Notes under the pieces: generated by a model | What the model saw: the letters and a program-made list of their open reading frames with translations, nothing else | The model's database searches: none | What the model was told of the DNA's origin: nothing | Shown: in pieces, positions 51,348-60,235 of the stretch | Numbering within the stretch: the first letter of the stretch is position 1 | How the letters are laid out: the number at the start of each line of letters is the position of its first letter | Assembly: GCF_900113875.1 (NCBI RefSeq) | Contig: NZ_FORA01000001.1 | Span: 496,001 to 560,000, forward strand | Reading direction: 5' to 3' | DNA length: 64,000 bases | DNA from: Jannaschia pohangensis | Lineage (GTDB): Bacteria > Pseudomonadota > Alphaproteobacteria > Rhodobacterales > Rhodobacteraceae | Program-made: the position numbers and the translations under genes

Positions 51348-52063
51348 CCGAAATTCGACAGGCTGGACGCGGCGGCGGCGGCGAAACGCTCTAGCACGAT
51401 ATCCCACATCGCGCGGGTGTCGCCGGAGTCGACGTCATGGGTCAGGGTCAGGCGACTGCCGTCCGGGGCGGCAGAAATGGCCAGCGTGACGCGCGATCCC
51501 TCCGGCGTGCCAAGCGTCCAGTCGAGGATCAGCCGGCCGGGGGCATCCGCCTCGACGACCCGCGCCCACTCGCCAGTGGTGCCGTCGAACAACGTCTCGC
51601 GCAGGGTGCCGCCCGGGCGGGCCTGAAGGATGACGACCTGCGGCAATGCGCCCTCGGCGCGGGCCGACAGGGACACACGGGCGACCGGCCACCAGATCGA
51701 CAGATCCTCGCAGAAGAGCTGCCACGCCTCGCCGGGGGTGAGCCGGGTGGTCAGGCTGCGGTGCAATCCGTCGGCATCCCCAGTGTCGGGGGCGGAGGTC
51801 ATGGGCGGCGACAATTCCCCGAGCCACGACACCAGCGGCCCCGCCCCGCCCGCCGTGAGCGCATAGAGGTTTCGCGTGCCCTGCGGCGTGACCGACACCA
51901 GCCCGGCATCCAGCAGGACCCTCAAGTGCTGCGACACCGCAGGGCGCGACACCGGCAGGTCTTCGGCGATGCGCCCGACCGGCAATGCACCGCCCCGCAG
52001 ACGATCCAGCACAGAGCGTCGCGTCGGATCGGCAAGGGCCGTGAGGATTGCGTCGTAAGTCAT
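51344..52063 (-). CDS. ArsR-family regulator fused to an SRPBCC (AHSA1-type) domain
   Basis: A 239-residue protein. Residues 1-85 form a winged helix of the ArsR type (ILTALADPTRRSVLDRLR, then VSRPAVSQHLRVLLDAGLV). Residues 95-239 form a START/AHSA1-like domain (LTPGEAWQLFCEDLSIWWPV, PGGTLRETLFDG, ISAAPDGSRLTLTHDVDSG). No metal-binding ArsR cysteines are present. The second domain would bind a hydrophobic ligand that alters DNA binding. It is co-translated with the gluzincin downstream. The 226-base gap to clpP on the other strand holds both promoters and no gene. Confidence 0.83.
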   Translation of the reverse strand: MTYDAILTALADPTRRSVLDRLRGGALPVGRIAEDLPVSRPAVSQHLRVLLDAGLVSVTPQGTRNLYALTAGGAGPLVSWLGELSPPMTSAPDTGDADGLHRSLTTRLTPGEAWQLFCEDLSIWWPVARVSLSARAEGALPQVVILQARPGGTLRETLFDGTTGEWARVVEADAPGRLILDWTLGTPEGSRVTLAISAAPDGSRLTLTHDVDSGDTRAMWDIVLERFAAAAASSLSNFG

Positions 52064-52289
52064 CCGTGACGGTATTCACCCGGGTCCACCTGCGGTCAAC
52101 GGCACAGGTCCCACAGAGGCCCGGGCGGCACGCTTCCGCCCGTCTGCCCGCGGCTGACCGGCAAACCCCGCGACGACAAAGCGGTAACCGAACTTGCCGG
52201 TGCGCCTTGAAGCCCCCCGCGCGCAGACATAGTGTCTGGACCAAGCGGTTCCGCGACAGGCGCGGGCGACGTCACCAGAAGGGCAGTGC

Positions 52290-52922
52290 ATGCGCGATCC
52301 AGTCGATCATTTCCAGAACAACCTCGTACCCATGGTGGTCGAACAGACCAGCCGGGGCGAGCGGGCCTATGACATCTTTTCCCGCCTCCTCAAGGAGCGG
52401 ATCATTTTCGTGAACGGCCCCGTCCATGACGGGATGAGCCAGTTGATCGTCGCACAGCTGCTGCACCTCGAGGCGGAGAATCCGTCCAAGGAAATCAGCA
52501 TGTACATCAACTCGCCCGGCGGCAGCGTGATCGCCGGCATGTCGATATATGACACGATGCAGTATATCCGCCCCAAGGTGTCGACACTGGTCTGCGGCCT
52601 TGCCGCGTCGATGGGGTCGGTCATCGCCATCGGCGGCGAAAAGGGCATGCGCTTCGCCCTGCCCAACTCCGAAATCCTGGTGCATCAGCCGTCCGGCGGA
52701 TCGCAGGGCACGGCGGCCGACATCCTGATTTCCGCCAAGCATATCGAACAGACGCGCGAGCGGTTCTATCAGCTTTACATGAAGCACACGGGTCAGGACT
52801 ACGACACCGTGCAAAAGGCGCTGGACCGCGACCTCTGGATGACGCCGCAGGAGGCCAAGGACTGGGGCCATATCGACGAGATCGTCGAGAACCGCGCCGT
52901 TCCCGACGCCGAAAAGGCCTGA
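52290..52922 (+). CDS. clpP: ATP-dependent Clp protease proteolytic subunit
   Basis: A 210-residue serine protease subunit that forms the two-ring chamber of ClpXP and ClpAP. The catalytic Ser is in [11 protein letters not shown] near residue 110, the His in [10 protein letters not shown] near residue 135, and the Asp farther on in the DRDLWMT region. [13 protein letters not shown] is the substrate-strand motif. A short propeptide precedes [11 protein letters not shown]. clpX follows 218 bases later and is probably separately promoted, since a hairpin terminator lies between. Its adaptor SspB and the tag RNA ssrA are in the same window. Confidence 0.97.
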   Translation: MRDPVDHFQNNLVPMVVEQTSRGERAYDIFSRLLKERIIFVNGPVHDGMSQLIVAQLLHLEAENPSKEISMYINSPGGSVIAGMSIYDTMQYIRPKVSTLVCGLAASMGSVIAIGGEKGMRFALPNSEILVHQPSGGSQGTAADILISAKHIEQTRERFYQLYMKHTGQDYDTVQKALDRDLWMTPQEAKDWGHIDEIVENRAVPDAEKA

Positions 52923-52936
52923 TCCGACACCGGCAG

Positions 52937-52960
52937 ACGGCCCCGTCGCAGGGGCCGTTT
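52937..52960 (+). terminator. Hairpin terminator after clpP
   Basis: ACGGCCCC and GGGGCCGT form a perfect 8-bp stem around GTCGCA, 14 bases after the clpP stop, but only TT follows. A weak or partial terminator, so read-through to clpX is possible. Confidence 0.6.
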
Positions 52961-53140
52961 CCAACCCTGATACAAAGCGGCAACGGGCCGAAACAGGGCA
53001 AAGACGGATGCGGCTTTTTTGCCATTGTGGCCCCCGGACGATGGGCCTAGGATTTGGCCGAACATGGAATTCACGTGTGGGGATGCGTCCCCGCGGTCAG
53101 CGACACAGGGCAGGTCGCAACGGCCCAAGGAGGCACGAGC

Positions 53141-54409
53141 ATGGCGAACAATTCGAACTCGGGTGAGGGCAAGAACACCCTTTACTGCAGTTTTTGCGGC
53201 AAATCCCAGCACGAGGTTCGCAAGCTGATCGCCGGACCCACGGTGTTCATCTGCGACGAATGCGTGGAGCTGTGCATGGACATCATCCGCGAAGAGACCA
53301 AGCAGGCCGGCCTCAAGACCAGTGACGGAACGCCCACGCCACGCGACATCTGCAAAGTGCTCGACGATTACGTCATCGGCCAGGAACACGCCAAGCGCGT
53401 CCTGTCGGTTGCCGTCCACAACCATTACAAGCGCCTCGACAACGCCGGGAAATCCGACATCGAGCTGGCCAAGTCCAACATCATGCTGATCGGCCCGACC
53501 GGCTGCGGGAAGACCCTGCTGGCGCAGACGCTGGCGCGCATTCTGGATGTGCCCTTCACCATGGCCGACGCCACGACGCTGACCGAAGCGGGCTACGTGG
53601 GCGAGGATGTCGAGAACATCATCCTCAAGCTGCTTCAGGCGTCGGAATACAACGTGGAGCGGGCGCAGCGCGGCATCGTCTATATCGACGAGGTCGACAA
53701 GATCACCCGCAAGTCGGACAACCCGTCGATCACCCGCGACGTGTCGGGCGAAGGCGTGCAACAGGCGCTCCTCAAGATCATGGAAGGCACCGTCGCCTCC
53801 GTGCCGCCGCAGGGCGGGCGCAAGCATCCGCAGCAGGAATTCCTGCAGGTGGATACCACCAACATCCTGTTCGTCTGCGGCGGGGCCTTTGCCGGTCTCG
53901 ACAAGATCATCGCGCAGCGCGGCAAGGGGTCGTCCATGGGTTTCGGCGCCGAGGTGAAGGCACCCGACGAAAAGACCGTCGGTGAATACTTCAAGGATCT
54001 CGAGCCCGAGGATCTGCTGAAATTCGGCCTGATCCCGGAATTCGTCGGCCGCCTGCCCGTCATCGCGACGCTGACCGATCTCGATCTGGAGGCTCTGGTC
54101 ATCATCCTGACGCAGCCCAAGAACGCTCTGGTCAAGCAATACCAGCGCCTTTTCGAGCTGGAGGGCGTGCAACTGACCTTCACCGACGACGCGCTGCAGG
54201 CGATTGCCAAGCGGGCGATCGAACGCAAGACCGGGGCCCGTGGCCTGCGCTCCATCATGGAGGACATCCTGCTCGACACGATGTTCGACTTGCCGGGCAT
54301 GGACACGGTCGAGGAGGTCGTCGTCAACGAGGAAGCCGTCCGCCGCGACGCCGCCCCGCTGATGATCCATTCCGAAAAGAAGACCGGAGAGCCTGCCAGC
54401 GCGGGCTGA
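53141..54409 (+). CDS. clpX: ClpX, unfoldase subunit of ClpXP
   Basis: A 422-residue AAA+ unfoldase. The N-terminal zinc domain has YCSFCGK and ICDECVELC (four Cys). The Walker A is [14 protein letters not shown] near residue 120, the pore loop AGYVGED near residue 150, and Walker [11 protein letters not shown]. The substrate-facing GGRKHPQ (RKH loop) follows. It recognises tagged proteins, directly or through SspB, and threads them into ClpP. AAGGAGG seven bases before the ATG fixes the start; the frame extends further upstream to 53054 without homologous content. Confidence 0.97.
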   Translation: MANNSNSGEGKNTLYCSFCGKSQHEVRKLIAGPTVFICDECVELCMDIIREETKQAGLKTSDGTPTPRDICKVLDDYVIGQEHAKRVLSVAVHNHYKRLDNAGKSDIELAKSNIMLIGPTGCGKTLLAQTLARILDVPFTMADATTLTEAGYVGEDVENIILKLLQASEYNVERAQRGIVYIDEVDKITRKSDNPSITRDVSGEGVQQALLKIMEGTVASVPPQGGRKHPQQEFLQVDTTNILFVCGGAFAGLDKIIAQRGKGSSMGFGAEVKAPDEKTVGEYFKDLEPEDLLKFGLIPEFVGRLPVIATLTDLDLEALVIILTQPKNALVKQYQRLFELEGVQLTFTDDALQAIAKRAIERKTGARGLRSIMEDILLDTMFDLPGMDTVEEVVVNEEAVRRDAAPLMIHSEKKTGEPASAG

Positions 54410-54440
54410 CCCGGGGCCTCGCCCATCTGAACGACAATCG

Positions 54441-54469
54441 CGCCGCCTGTTTCGACAGGCGGCGTTTTT
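54441..54469 (+). terminator. Rho-independent terminator after clpX
   Basis: CGCCGCCTGT and ACAGGCGGCG form a perfect 10-bp stem around a TTCG loop, followed by TTTTT. It starts 32 bases after the clpX stop and cleanly ends its transcript. Confidence 0.93.
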
Positions 54470-54560
54470 CGTGTCGGTCCGACGCGCCGATGCCCGTGGA
54501 TCGCCCTTCAGACCGTTGGTGCCTCTGGCCGGGGCGCGGCCACGCCCTATCCTTCGGGCC

Positions 54561-55793
54561 ATGACAAGACAGACAGACCTCTTCCCGGCGGATGCCGCCC
54601 CCGCCCCGACCTTCACGCCGACCCGCGAGGCGGGGCTCGACCGGCTGCGACGGTTCGTGCCGCAGGCCGGGCGCGCCTATGCCGACATGCGCAATCACGA
54701 CCTGCCCGGTCACCCCCATGTCTCGACCCTGTCGCCCTGGCTGCGCCACCGCGCGCTGACCGAGGCCGAGGTTTGCGCCGCCGTTACCGAGCGGTTCTCC
54801 CCCGCGACCGCCGAGAAATTCCTGCAGGAAGTCCTTTGGCGAAGCTACTTCAAAGGCTGGCTGGAGCGGCGGCCCGGGGTCTGGACGGAATACCAGCAGG
54901 GCCTGAAGGCCGCCCGCAACCGCATCGCCACCGAAGGCGGCCTTCGGTCAGGATGGGAAGACGCCTGCGCCGGGCGCACCGGGATAGAGCCCTTCGACCA
55001 TTGGGCGCAGGAGTTGGCCGCGACCGGCTATCTGCACAACCACGCGCGGATGTGGTTCGCGTCGATCTGGATGCACACGCTGCGCCTGCCGTGGGAGTTG
55101 GGGGCCGATTTCTTCCTGCGCCACCTGCTCGACGGCGATCCTGCGTCCAACACTCTGTCGTGGCGGTGGGTTGCGGGCCTGCACACGCGGGGCAAGACCT
55201 ATGCCGCGCGGGCCAGCAACATCGCGAAATACACCGGCGACCGCTTCGATGGCTGGACGCTTGGGCACAAGCTGCGCTCGGCGGGCGAGGTGGAGGCGCT
55301 GGACGGCCCGGCCCATCCCGCGCCCCGCGACATGCCCGGGGATCAGGCCCTGCCGACCGGCGGGCGCATCGGGCTTCTGCTGCACGAGGATGACCTGCAC
55401 CCCGACTATCTTCTGGCGCGCGGGCTGGAGGCGGCCGATTGCGCCGCCCTCATCGCGCCGACCGACCGCTCACCGCTGGCCGTGGCGCGGCATGTCACCG
55501 ACTTCACCTTCGCCCTGGCGCAGGATGCGGTGACACGACAGGGCGGAACCGGCCCCGTGACCGATGACCCGGACCAGATCGCGGCCTGGGCGGAGGGATT
55601 CGATCACATCGTGACGCCCTATGCCCCGACCGGCCCGCTGGCCACGAAACTGGCCCGCATCGACCGACCGATGATCCGACCCCTGCGCGACTGGGATGCC
55701 GCAGCCTGGCCCCACACCACCGGCGGATTCTTCAAGTTGAAGACCAAGATGGCCGATATTTTGGCCACGGTTCCGCAAGATATGGGGGCCTGA
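54561..55793 (+). CDS. Photolyase/cryptochrome-like FAD protein with domain order reversed
   Basis: A 410-residue protein. The N-terminal 230 residues are a photolyase FAD-binding domain (FLQEVLWRSYFKGWLERRP, GYLHNHARMWFASIWMHTL, DPASNTLSWRWVAGLHTRGK). Residues 260-400 form an alpha/beta part (RIGLLLHEDDLHPDYLLA, VARHVTDFTFALAQDA, YAPTGPLATKLARI) that looks Rossmann-like. In ordinary photolyases the alpha/beta antenna domain is N-terminal, so the order is reversed here. The usual N-terminal LRxxDNxAL start is absent. It may be a cryptochrome-type photoreceptor or repair enzyme. The ATG at 54561 is the only sensible start. It is unlinked to the phrA gene at 22.5 kb. Confidence 0.82.
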   Translation: MTRQTDLFPADAAPAPTFTPTREAGLDRLRRFVPQAGRAYADMRNHDLPGHPHVSTLSPWLRHRALTEAEVCAAVTERFSPATAEKFLQEVLWRSYFKGWLERRPGVWTEYQQGLKAARNRIATEGGLRSGWEDACAGRTGIEPFDHWAQELAATGYLHNHARMWFASIWMHTLRLPWELGADFFLRHLLDGDPASNTLSWRWVAGLHTRGKTYAARASNIAKYTGDRFDGWTLGHKLRSAGEVEALDGPAHPAPRDMPGDQALPTGGRIGLLLHEDDLHPDYLLARGLEAADCAALIAPTDRSPLAVARHVTDFTFALAQDAVTRQGGTGPVTDDPDQIAAWAEGFDHIVTPYAPTGPLATKLARIDRPMIRPLRDWDAAAWPHTTGGFFKLKTKMADILATVPQDMGA

Positions 55794-55898
55794 TAGAGAC
55801 AGGCTTCACAGATAGACGAATGTGGTCTAGTGTTTACCGCAATGCAGGTCCGAACAACGGGCCGCAATCGGTAAGAGCAGAGCACGGGGCAAACGACA

Positions 55899-57308
55899 GT
55901 GCGACAGGCATTTGACATGGGTCTTGCACCCAAACACATCCGTTTTTTCACGTCCGCAGCGATCATCGCGCTTGTGGCAGGCTGTCAGGCGGGCGGCGGT
56001 GGCCAGGCCACGCGCGGCGCACCACTCGACGGCGCCGTGCAGATCGTTGAACGCGACGTCGAAGCACCCGAAGTCTTCTCGGTCGAGGAGCGCGCCCTTT
56101 GGGACGGTCGCCCCTCGCTCGGCGGCGTCTGGGTCGCATCGTCCAGCACACGCGACCCCGAGCGGGTCATCATCCGCGACCCCGAGACCGGCAAATCGGT
56201 CGTCGGGGCCCTCTTCAAGCGGGAACGCGAGGTCGGCGGCCCGCCCCTTCAACTGAGTTCCGATGCGGCGGCGGCCCTGGGCCTGCTTGCCGGATCGCCG
56301 AAGGTTATCGAAGTGGTGGCCCTGCGCCGCGAGTCGGTGTCCGAGCCGGCGCCCGAAATGCCGATCTCGAACGGCGAGGTCGAGGACCTGCTGGCCGAAG
56401 GACCGGACGCCGAGGCGACCGAGGGTGAGCCGACCGATGCAATCGCGGTCGCCGCGGCTGCCGTGTCGTCCCTCGATGAGGCGGCCGAGCCCGCGCTCGA
56501 TGCGTCGGCCGACGGCGAAGCCGCCCTTGCCGACGTCGAAGCCGCGCCCGAGGAGCCGCGCCGTCGCAACGTCTTCAGCCGCATCTTCGGACCCCGCAAA
56601 GCGCCCGAGGCCGAGGCCACCGACGCCGCGTCGGCAGACCTCGCCGTAGAGCCGTTGATCGAGGCCGATGGCCCGCCCGCCGCGCTTCCGACTCCGGCCC
56701 CTGCCGAAGTCGTGGCGACGCTGGCCAATACCGCCCCCACGGTCGCGGTCCCTGCGACCGCCTCTGTCGGCGCCCTGACCGAAACCGATGTCGCGCCTGA
56801 ATTCGGCACGGACGCCCCCGAAGCGACGAGCGCATCCGACCAGGGCGCACCGCGCAAGGGGTTCCTGCGTCGCCTGTTCGGGCCGCGCAACCCTGACGTG
56901 AGCCGCACGGACGCCGGCGGCGACGCGCTGAGCATCGACGCCACAGCCGAAGCGCCGATCGCCGCCAGCGCCGCCGCGCCCACGATCCAGGCGACGTCGC
57001 TCGACAGCGGCCCGGAAGCTGCGGCTCCGGTTCAGGTCGCCTCCACCGCGCCGCTCGACCGGTCGGTGGCGGGACTTGACGACAAATGGGTTCAGATCGG
57101 CCTCTTCAACGAGGAATCGCGCGCCCGCTCGGCTGCGGGTGACCTGCGCGCCGCAGGCGTGATCGGCACCATCCGCCAGGAAACGGTGCGTGGTCAGACC
57201 GTCTGGCGCGTCGTCGTAGGCCCGGCCAGCAGCAACCGCGACCGGCAGGCGATTATCCGCAAGGCACAGGAAATCGGCTATACCGACGCTTTCGCCATCA
57301 GCGGATGA
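55899..57308 (+). CDS. SPOR-domain lipoprotein
   Basis: A 469-residue envelope protein. A lipobox (ALVAGC) lies at about residues 24-29, so it is probably lipidated. Residues 40-130 form a folded domain with ALWDGRPSLGGVWVA and PERVIIRDPETGK, reminiscent of RlpA-type double-psi barrels. Then a long Ala/Glu/Pro-rich linker has two copies of a motif, VFSRIFGPRKAP and FLRRLFGPRNPD. The C-terminal 75 residues are a SPOR domain (WVQIGLFNEESRARSAAGDL) that binds denuded peptidoglycan at the division site. The start could be the GTG at 55899 or the ATG at 55917. A D,D-carboxypeptidase follows 48 bases later. Confidence 0.83.
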   Translation: MRQAFDMGLAPKHIRFFTSAAIIALVAGCQAGGGGQATRGAPLDGAVQIVERDVEAPEVFSVEERALWDGRPSLGGVWVASSSTRDPERVIIRDPETGKSVVGALFKREREVGGPPLQLSSDAAAALGLLAGSPKVIEVVALRRESVSEPAPEMPISNGEVEDLLAEGPDAEATEGEPTDAIAVAAAAVSSLDEAAEPALDASADGEAALADVEAAPEEPRRRNVFSRIFGPRKAPEAEATDAASADLAVEPLIEADGPPAALPTPAPAEVVATLANTAPTVAVPATASVGALTETDVAPEFGTDAPEATSASDQGAPRKGFLRRLFGPRNPDVSRTDAGGDALSIDATAEAPIAASAAAPTIQATSLDSGPEAAAPVQVASTAPLDRSVAGLDDKWVQIGLFNEESRARSAAGDLRAAGVIGTIRQETVRGQTVWRVVVGPASSNRDRQAIIRKAQEIGYTDAFAISG

Positions 57309-57356
57309 CGGGGTATAGACGCGCCTGACCCTTCCCCTTACCGGAGAGCCCTGCCA

Positions 57357-58517
57357 ATGCTCCGTCCCTTGATCGCCGCCCTTCTGCTGTCCTCCCCTGC
57401 CCTCGCGCAGGAATTCCAGACGGCGGCCGGGTCGGCGATCGTGATTGACCACAACACAGGCCAGGTGTTGCTGTCGAAGAACGCCCAGGTGCCCTTGCCG
57501 CCGGCGTCCATGTCCAAACTCATGACCCTCAACATGGCGTTCGAGGCGCTGGAAGACGGGCGTCTGACGCTGGAGACGGAGTTGCCTGTGTCCCAACATG
57601 CGGCGAGCTATGGCGGCTCTACCATGTTCCTCGACCCGCGCGACCGGGTGAAGGTCATCGACCTGATCCGCGGCATCGTCGTTCTGTCGGGCAATGACGC
57701 GACGACCGTTTTGGCCGAAGCGCTCAGCCCGGACGGCACCGAGGACGGCTTCGCCCAGATGATGTCCGAGCGGGCGCAGGAGTTGGGCATGGAGAATTCC
57801 ATGTTCCGCAATTCCAATGGCTGGCCAGCCCCCGGGCATGTCATGTCGATGGAAGACCTCGCCATCCTGGCCGAGCGGATCATCACCGAATTTCCGCAGT
57901 ATTACGTCTATTTCGCCGAAACCGAGTTCGCCTTCGACGGCCGGTCCCCGTCGAACCGGTTCAACCGGAACCCCCTCCTGCGGCTCAACATCGGGGCAGA
58001 CGGTCTCAAGACCGGGCACACCCAGGAAGCAGGCTATGGCCTTGTCGGCAGCGCGGTTCAGGGCGACCGCCGCGTGACCTTCGTCATCTCCGGGATCGAG
58101 ACCGAGGCCGCGCGCGCCGAGGAAAGCGAACGCATCGTCAACTGGGCCTTCCGCCAATTCGCCGAGGAAAAGCTGTTCGAGGATCTGGCCGACCCGGTGA
58201 TGGAGGCCGAGGTGTTCATGGGCGACGTCGGCACCGTGCCGCTTGTCCCGGGCGAAGGTGTCACGCTGTTGTTGCCGGTCACGGGTCGGCAGGCGGTTTC
58301 GGGCGAAGTCGTCTATGACGGCCCCATTGAAGCGCCGGTGACCAAGGGCGCCCGTCTGGGCACGCTGACCCTGTCGCATCCGGGCGTCCCCCCCGTCGAA
58401 GTGCCGCTGGTGGCCGGGGCGGACGTGCCGCGCGCCGGTGTCCTGCGCCGCATCCAGATCACCGGGACGCGCGTTGCGGGCGAAGTGCTCGGCTCCGCTC
58501 TCGACCGGTTCCAATAG
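57357..58517 (+). CDS. D-alanyl-D-alanine carboxypeptidase
   Basis: A 386-residue penicillin-binding protein 5-type enzyme that trims the terminal D-Ala from peptidoglycan stems in the periplasm. A signal peptide ends at SPALAQE. The three motifs are in order: SxxK (S51-MSK) in PPASMSKLMTL, SGN at 111-113, and KTG at 218-220 in ADGLKTGHTQEAG. The C-terminal beta domain and a likely amphipathic anchor end in LGSALDRFQ. Its position after the SPOR lipoprotein fits a peptidoglycan-remodelling pair. Confidence 0.94.
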   Translation: MLRPLIAALLLSSPALAQEFQTAAGSAIVIDHNTGQVLLSKNAQVPLPPASMSKLMTLNMAFEALEDGRLTLETELPVSQHAASYGGSTMFLDPRDRVKVIDLIRGIVVLSGNDATTVLAEALSPDGTEDGFAQMMSERAQELGMENSMFRNSNGWPAPGHVMSMEDLAILAERIITEFPQYYVYFAETEFAFDGRSPSNRFNRNPLLRLNIGADGLKTGHTQEAGYGLVGSAVQGDRRVTFVISGIETEAARAEESERIVNWAFRQFAEEKLFEDLADPVMEAEVFMGDVGTVPLVPGEGVTLLLPVTGRQAVSGEVVYDGPIEAPVTKGARLGTLTLSHPGVPPVEVPLVAGADVPRAGVLRRIQITGTRVAGEVLGSALDRFQ

Positions 58518-58582
58518 ACCGCGGAAGCCGTTTGCGCATCGGATCGGTTTGCCTTGCCTGAATGCCCTGCTAGAGCGGTCCC

Positions 58583-59179
58583 ATGTTCATTTCGCTTGAA
58601 GGGATCGACGGGTCGGGCAAGTCCACCCAGTCGCGATTGCTGGCCGAAGCCCTGCGTGGGCGCGGCCATGACGTCGTCTTGACCCGCGAGCCCGGCGGCA
58701 GTGCCGGGGCCGAGGCGATCCGCCGCCTGCTGGTCGAAGGCGACCCCGACCGCTGGTCCCCGGAAACCGAGCTCCTGCTCTTCAACGCCGCCCGCCGCGA
58801 CCATCTGGAGCGGTTGATTCGTCCTGCGCTGGCGCGGGGCGCTTGGGTCGTGTCCGATCGCTTCGCCGACAGCACGCGGGTCTATCAGGGGGCGACGCGC
58901 GGCGATCTGCGCGATCTGGTCGACCGTCTGCACGCCCTCGTCATCGGACAGGAACCGGACCTGACCATCGTCATCGACATGGACCCGGAGGTCGCGCTGA
59001 CCCGGGGGCTGGCCCGCGCCTCGGGCGAGGACCGGTTCGAGGAGTTCGGCCTGCCGTTCCAGCAGAAGCTGCGCGCCGGGTTCCTGGCCCTTGCCGGGGA
59101 TTTCCCCGACCGCATCCGCGTGATCGACGGCATGGCCGACGCCGACACCGTGGCCGCGCGCATCGGGGCGCTGTTGTGA
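58583..59179 (+). CDS. tmk: Thymidylate kinase
   Basis: A 198-residue P-loop kinase that makes dTDP from dTMP. FISLEGIDGSGKSTQSRLL is the P-loop at the N-terminus, followed by TREPGGSAGAEAIRRLLVEG. WVVSDRFADSTRVYQGA is the DR motif near residue 95, and SGEDRFEEFGLPFQQKLRAG is the lid. Length is normal. Its stop overlaps the holB GTG start (GTGA), the standard tmk-holB pair. Confidence 0.96.
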   Translation: MFISLEGIDGSGKSTQSRLLAEALRGRGHDVVLTREPGGSAGAEAIRRLLVEGDPDRWSPETELLLFNAARRDHLERLIRPALARGAWVVSDRFADSTRVYQGATRGDLRDLVDRLHALVIGQEPDLTIVIDMDPEVALTRGLARASGEDRFEEFGLPFQQKLRAGFLALAGDFPDRIRVIDGMADADTVAARIGALL

Positions 59180-60234
59180 ACGACATCCCCGAACCCGACC
59201 GCCTGGGCGACGCCCCGCATCCGCGCATGACCGAGCAACTGTTCGGGCAGGAGGCCGCCGAGGCCGCCTTCCTCGACGCCTGGACCACCGGGCGGCTGCA
59301 CCATGGCTGGCTGCTGACCGGGCCGCGCGGGGTCGGTAAGGCGACGCTGGCCTGGCGGATCGCGCGCTTCCTTCTGACAGATCCTGCGGCGGGGGCCGAC
59401 ACGCTGGACCCGCCCGCCGGTCACCCCGCCCTGCCCCGAATCCGCGCCCTGTCCGAGCCGGGTCTGATGCTGCTCCGGCGGCCCTGGGACGACAAGGCCA
59501 AGAAGCTGAAGACCCAGATCACCGTCGACGAGGTGCGCCGTCTTGGCGGCTTCTTCGGCATGTCGTCGGGCGGGCGGCGTGTGGTGATCGTCGATCCGGC
59601 GGACGACCTGAACCCCTCGGCGGCCAATGCGATCCTGAAACTGCTGGAAGAGCCGCCGGCCGCCGCCACCCTGCTCCTCATCTCTCATCAACCCGCGCGC
59701 CTGCTTCCGACGATCCGGTCGCGGTGCCGGGTGCTACGCCTCGGGCCGCTGTCCCCCGATGCGCTGCGCGCCGCCGTGGTGCAGGCGGGCGGGCACGAGG
59801 CCGCCGCCGCTCCGCTGGCCGAAGGGTCCGTGGGCGCCGCGCTGGAACTGGCCGAGGGCGGGTCGGACATCTACGAGGCGCTGATCGACCTTTTCGCGCG
59901 CCCCACCCTCGACCGCGCCCGCGCCCGCGCGTTGGCCGATGCCTGTGCGGGCAAGGCGGGGTCGGCGCGCCTTGACGCGACCATCGGGGCGCTTGCCCGC
60001 CTTCTGCACCGGGCGGCGCGCGCGGGCCTGATCGGGCCGCCCGCCGATGCGCCTGATGCCGAGGTCGCCGCCCTGACCCGCCTGGCCCCCCACGACGCGG
60101 CCGCCCGTGCCTGGGCAAAGCTGGCGCAGGAGGTGGGCGACCGCATCGGCCATGCGCGCGCCGTCAACGTCGACCCCGCCGCCATCGTCTGGGATGCGCT
60201 GGCCCGCATCGATGATCAGGCACGGCGGATCTGA
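59176..60234 (+). CDS. holB: DNA polymerase III subunit delta prime
   Basis: A 352-residue clamp-loader subunit. The GTG start at 59176 overlaps the tmk stop. HHGWLLTGPRGVGKATLAWR carries a Walker A variant (GVGKAT). IVDPADDLNPSAANAILKLLEEPP is the delta-prime sensor/arginine-finger region, and LLISHQPARLLPTIRSRCRVLRL follows. No zinc module is apparent, as in many alphaproteobacterial versions. It loads the beta clamp with gamma/tau and delta. Neighbours tmk and tatD give the usual bacterial gene order. Confidence 0.92.
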   Translation: MNDIPEPDRLGDAPHPRMTEQLFGQEAAEAAFLDAWTTGRLHHGWLLTGPRGVGKATLAWRIARFLLTDPAAGADTLDPPAGHPALPRIRALSEPGLMLLRRPWDDKAKKLKTQITVDEVRRLGGFFGMSSGGRRVVIVDPADDLNPSAANAILKLLEEPPAAATLLLISHQPARLLPTIRSRCRVLRLGPLSPDALRAAVVQAGGHEAAAAPLAEGSVGAALELAEGGSDIYEALIDLFARPTLDRARARALADACAGKAGSARLDATIGALARLLHRAARAGLIGPPADAPDAEVAALTRLAPHDAAARAWAKLAQEVGDRIGHARAVNVDPAAIVWDALARIDDQARRI

Positions 60235-60235
60235 C

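Noticed and set aside
55827-58514. An 895-codon open frame on the minus strand across the SPOR and carboxypeptidase genes
   Set aside because: Its protein is Arg/Gly/His-rich with no family motifs, while both plus-strand genes show signal peptides, SPOR and SxxK/SGN/KTG motifs. It is a GC-rich antisense shadow.
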